From CAZMGD01 sp964565705 (GTDB lineage: Bacteria; Actinomycetota; Acidimicrobiia; Acidimicrobiales; Ilumatobacteraceae), in assembly GCA_964565705.1 (NCBI GenBank), contig CAZMGD010000025.1, positions 1 to 43,183 on the forward strand: a DNA stretch of 43,183 nucleotides. Reading direction: 5' to 3'. Below the pieces are notes generated by a model. It saw only the letters and a program-made list of their open reading frames with translations. It searched no databases and was not told where the DNA came from. This document shows positions 37,981-43,183 of this stretch, piece after piece (position 1 is the first letter of the stretch; the number at the start of each line of letters is the position of its first letter). Made by a program: the position numbers and the translations under genes.

Positions 37981-37992
37981 GCCGCATGCGGC
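37981..37992. promoter_or_regulatory. 12-base palindrome at the ceoB transcription start
   Basis: GCCGCATGCGGC, a perfect palindrome right where transcription from the -10 at 37968 should begin. It could be an operator or a 5' stabilising hairpin. Confidence 0.35.
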
Positions 37993-38020
37993 AGACCGGA
38001 GCAGTGAGGAAGTTCGAATC

Positions 38021-38683
38021 GTGCACGTCGTCATCGTCGGTTGCGGCCGGGTGGGGTCCGCCCTGGCCCATGCTCTTGTAGACCATGGCCACACGGCGGC
38101 GGTCATCGACCGGCGAGTCGACGCGTTCCAGCGGCTCGGATCGTTCGACGGCCAGAAGATCGTCGGCGTCGGCTTCGATCGCGACGTGCTCGTCGACGCC
38201 GGCATCGAGCGCGCCGGCTCGGTGGCCGCCGTCACCAATGGCGACAACTCCAACATCCTGGTCGCGCGCGTGGCTCACGAGACGTTCGGGGTGGAGCGGG
38301 TCGTGGCCCGCATCTACGACCCCAAGCGCGCCGCGGTGTACCAGCGGCTCGGGATCGCCACGGTCGCCACGGTGTCCTGGACCACCGAGCGCGTGCTGCG
38401 CCGGGTGCTGCCCGAGGCGCCCGCTGTCGAGTGGGTCGATCCCAGCGCTCGGGTCTCGCTGGTCGAACGCTCGCTCGGCACCGGCTGGGTCGGCGAGAAG
38501 CTGTCGGCCATCGAGACCAACGAGGTGCGGGTCGTGGCGCTCAGCCGGCTCGGCGTGTCGATGCTTCCCGCGCCGACGTTCGTGGTGCAGGAGGGCGACG
38601 TCGTGTACCTCGCAGTCAGCGCCGACGCCATGGACCGCGTCGACCAACTGGTCGCCGGACCGGCCAAGGCGGGGGGGCACTGA
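38021..38683 (+). CDS. ceoB: TrkA-type potassium uptake regulator (CeoB-like)
   Basis: 220 residues. An RCK_N Rossmann domain with GCGRVGSALAHAL (about 7-19) and a terminal acidic residue in VIDRR, followed by an RCK_C/TrkA-C domain (about 140-210, VSLVERSLGTGWVGEKLSAIETNEV). Such proteins bind NAD(H) or ATP/ADP and gate potassium channels or symporters at the membrane. GTG start after GAGGAAG. One-base overlap (TGATG) with the second TrkA gene. No pore subunit of TrkH/KtrB type is in the window; the divergent KimA-like permease is the only candidate partner. Confidence 0.9.
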   Translation: MHVVIVGCGRVGSALAHALVDHGHTAAVIDRRVDAFQRLGSFDGQKIVGVGFDRDVLVDAGIERAGSVAAVTNGDNSNILVARVAHETFGVERVVARIYDPKRAAVYQRLGIATVATVSWTTERVLRRVLPEAPAVEWVDPSARVSLVERSLGTGWVGEKLSAIETNEVRVVALSRLGVSMLPAPTFVVQEGDVVYLAVSADAMDRVDQLVAGPAKAGGH

Positions 38684-39351
38684 TGAAGGTCATCATCGCC
38701 GGCGGTGGCAGCGTGGGCCGCTTCATCGCCCAGGAGTTGTCGGGCGCCGGCCACGACGTCACGATCATCGACAACGACCGTGGTCTGGTGCAGCACCACC
38801 AGGAGAGGGACGACCTCGCTCCGGCGCGCTGGATCGCCGGTGATGCGTGCGACCTCGGCACGCTGACCGCCGCCGGGCTGTCCGACGCCGACGTCGTGGC
38901 GGCCGCGACCGGCGACGACGAGGACAACCTGGTCGTCTCCCTGCTGGCCAAGCAGGAGTTCGGTGTGCCGCGCATCGTCGCTCGTGTGAACAATCCGAAG
39001 AACGAGTGGATGTTCAACGAGACGTGGGGCGTCGACGTGGCCGTGTCGACACCGCACCTGATCACGGGCCTGGTCCAGGAGGCGGTGACGGTCGGATCGT
39101 TCGTGCGCCTGCTCTCGCTCGAGGGGGGCAAGGCCAAGCTTGCCGAGGTCACCCTCGCCGAGGGCTCACCCGCAGCCGACCGGGAGATCGTCGAGCTCGG
39201 GTTCCCCCGCGACGCGACGGTGGTCGCGGTCATGCGCGAACACCGCGTCGTGGTGCCTCGCGGCGATACCGTGCTGCGTACCGGCGACGAAGTCGTCGTG
39301 TTGGTCACCGCGGACAGCGAGGCCAGCGTGCGGGAGATCCTGGTGGGATGA
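38683..39351 (+). CDS. ceoC: TrkA-type potassium uptake regulator (CeoC-like)
   Basis: 222 residues with the same layout as its neighbour: RCK_N (IIAGGGSVGRFIAQEL, TIIDNDRG, GDACDLGTLTAAGLSDADVVAAATGDDEDNLVVSLLAK) and TrkA-C (LAEVTLAEGSPAADREIVELG). The two paralogues probably form a hetero-octameric or heterodimeric gating ring. ATG overlapping the ceoB stop by one base. A run of seven G bases precedes it in the ceoB end. Confidence 0.92.
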   Translation: MKVIIAGGGSVGRFIAQELSGAGHDVTIIDNDRGLVQHHQERDDLAPARWIAGDACDLGTLTAAGLSDADVVAAATGDDEDNLVVSLLAKQEFGVPRIVARVNNPKNEWMFNETWGVDVAVSTPHLITGLVQEAVTVGSFVRLLSLEGGKAKLAEVTLAEGSPAADREIVELGFPRDATVVAVMREHRVVVPRGDTVLRTGDEVVVLVTADSEASVREILVG

Positions 39352-39352
39352 G

Positions 39353-39712
39353 ATGGGACTGAAGGACCTGAAGCGTCGGCTCACGGCGAGCGTCAACGAC
39401 CTGGACTGCGAGCGGCTGCAGGACCGCTTCTCCGGACTCGAGCTGACGGCGATCTCGGACATGACCTGCCGCCGGCCGGTGCGCGTCGGTGGCGAGGTGA
39501 AGCGGATGCGCACGGCGCCGCGCAGCGGCGTGCCGGCACTCGAGGTGGTCGTCAGCGACGGCACGGGCGACGCCGTGGCCGTGTTCACCGGCCGGCGGCA
39601 CATCGCCGGCATCGACCACCACCGCGCGCTGGTGCTCGAGGGTGTGCCCTACGCCGAGCGCGGTCGCAAGATCATGCTCAACCCGGCGTACACCCTGCTG
39701 CCGCACGGGTGA
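39353..39712 (+). CDS. OB-fold nucleic-acid-binding protein
   Basis: 119 residues starting one base after the ceoC stop with GGTGG upstream. It has an OB-fold pattern: CRRPVRVGGEVKRMRTAPRSGVPALEVVVSDGTGDAVAVFTGRRHIAGI...GRKIMLNPAYTLLP. A gene like this accompanies ceoB/ceoC in mycobacteria (the Rv2694c position, from memory), so the linkage is old. Its role is unknown. It may bind RNA or DNA or simply act as a small scaffold. Confidence 0.82.
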   Translation: MGLKDLKRRLTASVNDLDCERLQDRFSGLELTAISDMTCRRPVRVGGEVKRMRTAPRSGVPALEVVVSDGTGDAVAVFTGRRHIAGIDHHRALVLEGVPYAERGRKIMLNPAYTLLPHG

Positions 39713-39721
39713 CCGCCTCTC

Positions 39722-40153
39722 TTGAAGACCCGGAACCTCCTGATCCTCGCGTTCTTGTGCGGCATGGCGATCCTGATCGCCGGCACGGTCAAGCTCTTCC
39801 AGGTAGCGACCGACACGCCCGAGGTCGCGACGCTCGCCTACGGCGAGGTTGCCGAGTTGGGTGAGGTGTCGGTCCGGGTGACCGACGTGATCGAGACCGC
39901 CGATGCCACGCTCGCCCGCGTCGACATCCGCGGCGTCGACGGCGACGATGTCGGACAGCGCTGGCGGATCATCGCCGGCGGCACGGCGCAGGCACCGATC
40001 GCTCTGCCCGCGGGGCAGGGCGAGTCGTGTGCGAACACGCGGGTGGACGTCGACCTCGCCTGCACGGTCGCGTTTCCGCCGGTCGACGGCCCGTTCCTGA
40101 TCGCCTACTCGCGCGGTGGCACCCAGACGAACTGGTCGGCGTCTGGTAGCTGA
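39722..40153 (+). CDS. Single-pass membrane-anchored protein, unknown function
   Basis: 143 residues beginning at TTG, the only possible start because an in-frame stop lies 12 bases upstream. One N-terminal membrane segment (about 5-27, LLILAFLCGMAILIAGTVKLF) anchors a beta-rich extracytoplasmic domain with two cysteines (GESCANTRVDVDLACTV) that can form a disulfide. I do not recognise the family; an immunoglobulin-like fold of the DUF4352 kind is possible. It follows the OB-fold gene by nine bases and is likely in the same operon. Confidence 0.7.
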   Translation: MKTRNLLILAFLCGMAILIAGTVKLFQVATDTPEVATLAYGEVAELGEVSVRVTDVIETADATLARVDIRGVDGDDVGQRWRIIAGGTAQAPIALPAGQGESCANTRVDVDLACTVAFPPVDGPFLIAYSRGGTQTNWSASGS

Positions 40154-40171
40154 CGTCCGGCTCTGCGCTCT

Positions 40172-40192
40172 CTGCACCACATGCCTCGATCG
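40172..40192 (+). terminator. Weak hairpin before the secreted protein gene
   Basis: ATGCCTC pairs with GGGGCAT (one G-T pair), loop GATCGCC. It could be a terminator for the upstream operon or a leader hairpin. The rest of 40154-40225 holds only the Shine-Dalgarno of the next gene. Confidence 0.3.
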
Positions 40193-40225
40193 CCGGGGCA
40201 TTGCGGTGAGCAGGAGGCAGGACCA

Positions 40226-41227
40226 ATGGGAGAACGTACGGACCGTGGGGCGTTGTGGCGTTCGCGGTGGGCGGCCATCGGCGCGGCCGTGGCGGTCAGC
40301 GTGGGCGCCGGCGGCATCGTCCAGTGGGCGTCCGCGGCATCCAGCCCGCGGTCGGACTTCATCTCGATCACGCCGCTGCGCGTGCTCGACACCCGCAACG
40401 GGGTGGACGTCGGCTTGCCCGGCCCGTTCGTGTCACCGGTATCGCAGGATCTGACGGTCACCGGCAACATCCCGACGACGACAGGGGCGCAGATCGTGGT
40501 GCCCGCCGGCGCCACCGGCGTGGTGCTGAACGTGACCGTCGTCCAGCCGACCCGCGCCGGTTTCGTGTCGGTGCGTCCTGCCGACGCGCCGGGTACCCCG
40601 GCGACGTCGAGCCTGAACTTCGAGGCGGGCGTGACCCAGCCGAACGCCGTCACCGTCCAGGTGCCGACCGCTGGCGCGGACGCCGGCAAGATCGAGCTGA
40701 CCTACGACGCGTACGGCACAGCCGGCGCATCCACCGACCTGCTGGTCGACGTCGTCGGCTACTACGCGCCGGCGGGACCTCCGGTCACGGAGACCGTCAC
40801 GATCCCGTGGTCCGAGTTCGTCCCCGCGGCGTCCGGTGGTTACGCCTACTCGGCGACGGGCCACGCCGGTCGCTCGCTGACCGGTGTCGGTGGCGACGGC
40901 GGCAACCGCCTCCAAGCGGCGATCGAGCTGCCACAGGGCGTCACGATCACCTCGGTCACGTTCGGTGTTCGTGACGCCGCCGCGCAGACGCCGAACGTCG
41001 GTGTCTACCGCTTCGCCAAGACGTCGTCGTTCGGCCAGGAGCTGGGCGCCGTCGACGTCGCCGGTTCGGACCCGGCGTTCCGCGAGGTGGGCATCCCGAT
41101 CCAGGCGGACCGAGCGGTCGTCGACAACGGCACGTACAGCTACGTTGCGTCGATGTTCATGACCGGCTGGGTCGCGAACACCGTCGAGATCCTCTACGTG
41201 ACGATCACCTACACCTCCACCAACTGA
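40226..41227 (+). CDS. Secreted two-domain surface protein
   Basis: 333 residues from the ATG that follows AGGAGG by seven bases. Signal peptide about residues 10-38 (WAAIGAAVAVSVGAGGIVQWASA). Domain 1 (about 40-195) has ITPLRVLDTRNG, AGATGVVLNVTVVQPTRAGFVSVRPAD, SSLNFEAGVTQPNAVTVQV and LLVDVVGYYAP, a beta-rich module I recall as recurrent in actinobacterial surface proteins and often repeated in tandem. Domain 2 (about 200-333) starts TETVTIPWSEFVPAASGG and is also beta-rich, with YTSTN at the end. There is no sorting signal or transmembrane tail. A ligand or role cannot be assigned. Confidence 0.82.
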   Translation: MGERTDRGALWRSRWAAIGAAVAVSVGAGGIVQWASAASSPRSDFISITPLRVLDTRNGVDVGLPGPFVSPVSQDLTVTGNIPTTTGAQIVVPAGATGVVLNVTVVQPTRAGFVSVRPADAPGTPATSSLNFEAGVTQPNAVTVQVPTAGADAGKIELTYDAYGTAGASTDLLVDVVGYYAPAGPPVTETVTIPWSEFVPAASGGYAYSATGHAGRSLTGVGGDGGNRLQAAIELPQGVTITSVTFGVRDAAAQTPNVGVYRFAKTSSFGQELGAVDVAGSDPAFREVGIPIQADRAVVDNGTYSYVASMFMTGWVANTVEILYVTITYTSTN

Positions 41228-41241
41228 CCGGCATCGACACC

Positions 41242-41274
41242 TGCCCCGGTGGCGTCGCGGACGTCACTGGGGCA
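41242..41274 (+). terminator. Terminator after the secreted protein gene
   Basis: TGCCCCGGTG (41242-41251) pairs with CACTGGGGCA (41265-41274) with one G-T wobble and a 13-base loop, 14 bases past the stop. Confidence 0.65.
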
Positions 41275-41291
41275 CGTGTTGCCGGGCCAGC

Positions 41292-41297
41292 TACCGT
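41292..41297 (+). promoter_or_regulatory. -10 of lpdA
   Basis: TACCGT, giving a leader of roughly 40 bases to the predicted start at 41348. Confidence 0.45.
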
Positions 41298-41347
41298 GAC
41301 CATCGAGCGCGATCGACCTGATCGCACCAGCGTTGGAGGTGGTCCCT

Positions 41348-42748
41348 ACGGCCGAGCAGTTCGATCTCGTGGTGATCGGTGGCGGCCCCGCCGGCTACGC
41401 AGCGGCGCTGTACGGCGCCAGCGCCGGCTTGGAGATCGCGCTCGTCGAGCGCGACGCGCTCGGCGGCACCTGCCTCAACAGGGGGTGCATCCCCGCCAAG
41501 TCGTTCCTGGAGACGGCGGCGGTGTACCGCCACGTCGCCCACGCCGCCGACTTCGGCATCGAGGCCAGCGCACCGTCGGTGAACTTCGCGGTCGCCCAGG
41601 CGCGCAAGCGCAAGATCGTCGACGGCCTCGTCAAGGGCATCGGCAGCCTCTGCAAGGGCCGCAAGGTCACCGTGTTGAACGGCACCGGCACGCTCGGGGC
41701 GGACCACGTCGTCAGCGTGCAGATGGCCGACGGCAGCACGACACAGCTGCACGGTGAGTACGTCGCTCTCGCCGCCGGATCGGTGCCGCGGATGATCCCC
41801 GGCTTCGAGCGCGGCGGCCCGATCATGTCCAGCGACGAGGTGCTCGATCTCGACCACGTCCCGTCGCGGGTCGTCGTCATCGGCGGCGGCGCGATCGGCT
41901 GCGAGTTCGCGTCCACCTTCGCCGACCTCGGCGCGGCGGTGACGATCCTCGAAGGTCTGCCCAAGATCCTGCCGGGCCTCGACGCGGACGTCGCCGACGT
42001 GGTGGTGCGCAGCTTCAAGAAGAAGAAGATCGACATCCGCACGGGCGTGATGGTGAACGGCCACACCGCGAACGACTCGGGCGGCACGACGGTGCACTTC
42101 GGCGACGACGAGCACCTCGAGGTCGACGCCGTGATCGTGTCGGTCGGCCGCCGCCCCTACGCCGATCTGCTCGGGTTGGAGCACACGGGCGTCGCCGTGT
42201 CGGACCGCGGGTTCGTCGAGGTCGACGAGTGGTGCCGCACCACCGAGCCCGGCGTGTACGCCCTCGGCGACCTGATCGACACGCCGGCGCTGGCCCACGT
42301 CGCGTACGCGGAGGCGTTCGTGATGGTCCGCGACATCCTCGGCGAGGCACCGATGCCCGTGCAGTACGACCGGGTGCCGTGGGCGATCTACTGCCATCCC
42401 GAGGTCGCTTGGGCCGGGCCCGGCGAGGACGCCTCGAAGGCGGCGGGCGTCGACGTCATCGTGTCCAAGCACCACTTCCGGGTCAACAGCCGGGCGATGA
42501 TCATCGGCGAGACCGAAGGGTTGGTGAAGATCATCGCCAAGCGCGAGGCGGATGGCAGCGCCGGCCAGATCCTGGGCGTGCACATGGTCGGCCCCTGGGT
42601 CACCGAGCAGCTGTCGGGGGGGTATCTGGCGGTGAACTGGGAGGCGACCGTGCAGGACGTGATCGATTTCGTCATGCCCCACCCGAGCCTGACCGAGCTG
42701 TTCGGCGAGTCGGTGATGGCCCTGACCGGCCGCAGCATCAACGCCTAG
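41348..42748 (+). CDS. lpdA: Dihydrolipoamide dehydrogenase; start codon uncertain (ACG?)
   Basis: About 466 residues, the E3 flavoprotein of 2-oxoacid dehydrogenase complexes. FAD site VVIGGGPAGYAAALYGA, redox disulfide GGTCLNRGCIPAKS, NAD site VVVIGGGAIGCEFAS, FAD site YALGDLID and the His-Glu pair HPSLTE near the C-terminus are all intact. The start is a problem. GGAGG at 41335-41339 is ideally spaced (8 bases) to ACG 41348, which gives xAEQFDLVVIGGG, the normal N-terminus. TTG 41333 and GTG 41339 are in frame but overlap or precede that Shine-Dalgarno and have none of their own. Followed 52 bases later by the E2 gene. Confidence 0.92.
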   Translation, partial: TAEQFDLVVIGGGPAGYAAALYGASAGLEIALVERDALGGTCLNRGCIPAKSFLETAAVYRHVAHAADFGIEASAPSVNFAVAQARKRKIVDGLVKGIGSLCKGRKVTVLNGTGTLGADHVVSVQMADGSTTQLHGEYVALAAGSVPRMIPGFERGGPIMSSDEVLDLDHVPSRVVVIGGGAIGCEFASTFADLGAAVTILEGLPKILPGLDADVADVVVRSFKKKKIDIRTGVMVNGHTANDSGGTTVHFGDDEHLEVDAVIVSVGRRPYADLLGLEHTGVAVSDRGFVEVDEWCRTTEPGVYALGDLIDTPALAHVAYAEAFVMVRDILGEAPMPVQYDRVPWAIYCHPEVAWAGPGEDASKAAGVDVIVSKHHFRVNSRAMIIGETEGLVKIIAKREADGSAGQILGVHMVGPWVTEQLSGGYLAVNWEATVQDVIDFVMPHPSLTELFGESVMALTGRSINA

Positions 42749-42758
42749 CCCGCACGCC

Positions 42759-42764
42759 TATCGT
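42759..42764 (+). promoter_or_regulatory. Possible -10 of the E2 gene
   Basis: TATCGT, about 36 bases before the ATG at 42801, with GAGGAG in the leader. It would allow separate expression of E2 from lpdA. Confidence 0.4.
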
Positions 42765-42800
42765 TCTGACCGTTCACTGACGAGGAGAAGCTCCACCCGC

Positions 42801-43183
42801 ATGGCCGAAGTCACGTTGCCCCAGCTCGGTGAGACCGTCACCGAGGGAACGATCACCCACTGGTTCAAGAACATCGGCGATGCGGTCGCAGCCGACGAGC
42901 CGTTGTTCGAGGTCTCGACCGACAAGGTCGACACCGAGGTCCCCTCGCCGGTCGCCGGCACCCTCACCGAGATCCGCGTCGCCGAGGGCGACACCGTGCC
43001 CGTCGGTGCCGTGATCGCCGTCGTCGGCGCCGGCGATGCCGCCCCCGCGCCCGCCCCGGCCGCCGAACCAGCCCCGGATCCAGCCGCTGCGCCTGCGCCG
43101 CCCCCTGCGCCGGCACCCGAGCCCGTGGCCGCCGCTGCTCCGGCTGCGCAGCCCGCGCCCGCGCCCGCGCCTGCTGCGGCGCC
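42801..43183 (+). CDS. sucB: 2-oxoacid dehydrogenase E2 (dihydrolipoamide acyltransferase), 5' part only
   Basis: 127 residues are visible and the gene runs off the window. Residues 1-78 are a lipoyl domain: MAEVTLPQLGETVTEGTI, with the lipoylated Lys42 in STDKVDTEV. An Ala/Pro-rich flexible linker of at least 45 residues follows. The next parts (a second lipoyl domain or the E3-binding domain, and the catalytic domain) are outside. The first residues fit the SucB/actinobacterial DlaT type shared by pyruvate and 2-oxoglutarate dehydrogenases. The neighbouring lpdA would supply E3. Confidence 0.92.
   Translation, partial: MAEVTLPQLGETVTEGTITHWFKNIGDAVAADEPLFEVSTDKVDTEVPSPVAGTLTEIRVAEGDTVPVGAVIAVVGAGDAAPAPAPAAEPAPDPAAAPAPPPAPAPEPVAAAAPAAQPAPAPAPAAA

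Noticed and set aside
37835..38020. c-di-AMP (ydaO) riboswitch controlling kimA
   Set aside because: The kimA -10 is 11 bases from its ATG, leaving a leader of a few bases. The remaining sequence has no matching pattern.

Overview
This is a GC-rich, gene-dense chromosomal window with about 46 protein genes, one tRNA and one likely small RNA. No gene-free stretch exceeds 200 bases, and there is no rRNA, prophage, insertion sequence or CRISPR array. The organism is an actinobacterium. The window holds a mycothiol synthase (mshD), three luciferase-like F420-type oxidoreductases, a deazaflavin-dependent nitroreductase-family protein, an actinobacterial DUF3499-type protein, an MT0933-type small protein, and a permease/TrkA/TrkA/OB-fold gene order that I recall from the Mycobacterium tuberculosis Rv2690c-Rv2694c region. 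Diverged versions of these families together with very high GC suggest the class Acidimicrobiia (Ilumatobacter-like). That placement is inference.

Layout. 1-8100: a nitrogen and polyamine block made of alanine dehydrogenase, an aminobutyraldehyde-type dehydrogenase, an Lrp regulator and a pot-type ABC importer. Its ATPase and solute-binding protein are encoded as one polypeptide. 8094-13800: a PadR regulator with its membrane partner, a 2-hydroxyacid dehydrogenase, F420 enzymes, tRNA-Val(CAC), a J-domain membrane protein, a DUF3499-type protein, an SRPBCC protein and an ABC ATPase. 13866-18137: an M23 peptidase with coiled coils, rlmN, mshD, nth, and a stand-alone small RNA with its own promoter and terminator. 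18222-22086: a tightly overlapping hisC-hisB-hisH-hisA-hisF operon ending in a duplicated palindromic element. 22198-29335: an F420 oxidoreductase, a class A penicillin-binding protein, a coiled-coil zinc-ribbon protein, a membrane hydrolase-like protein, a histidine phosphatase, and a kinase/PdxA2 pair that fits D-threonate or D-erythronate catabolism. 29353-35886: two envelope proteins, a TetR-controlled nitroreductase-family gene, an acyl-CoA dehydrogenase, a Baeyer-Villiger-type monooxygenase and an F420 oxidoreductase. 35981-39712: a KimA-like potassium permease divergent from two TrkA-type proteins and an OB-fold protein. 39722-43183: two envelope proteins, then dihydrolipoamide dehydrogenase and the start of the 2-oxoacid dehydrogenase E2 gene.

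Expression. Two kinds of gene start are visible. About twenty transcription units have a TANNNT -10 hexamer 6-9 bases (once 11) before the start codon and no Shine-Dalgarno, which predicts leaderless mRNAs. A smaller set (the aldehyde dehydrogenase, potA-potD, ceoB, the secreted protein, lpdA, E2, lrp) has a purine-rich Shine-Dalgarno, mostly with a more distant -10. Most genes inside operons overlap by GTGA or ATGA. Three genes seem to need unusual start codons (CTG, ATC, ACG).

The most unusual observations are the PotA-PotD single-chain transporter subunit, the potassium module without a TrkH/KtrB pore, the C-rich-loop small RNA after nth, the unusual start codons, and two families of intergenic palindromes at gene ends.
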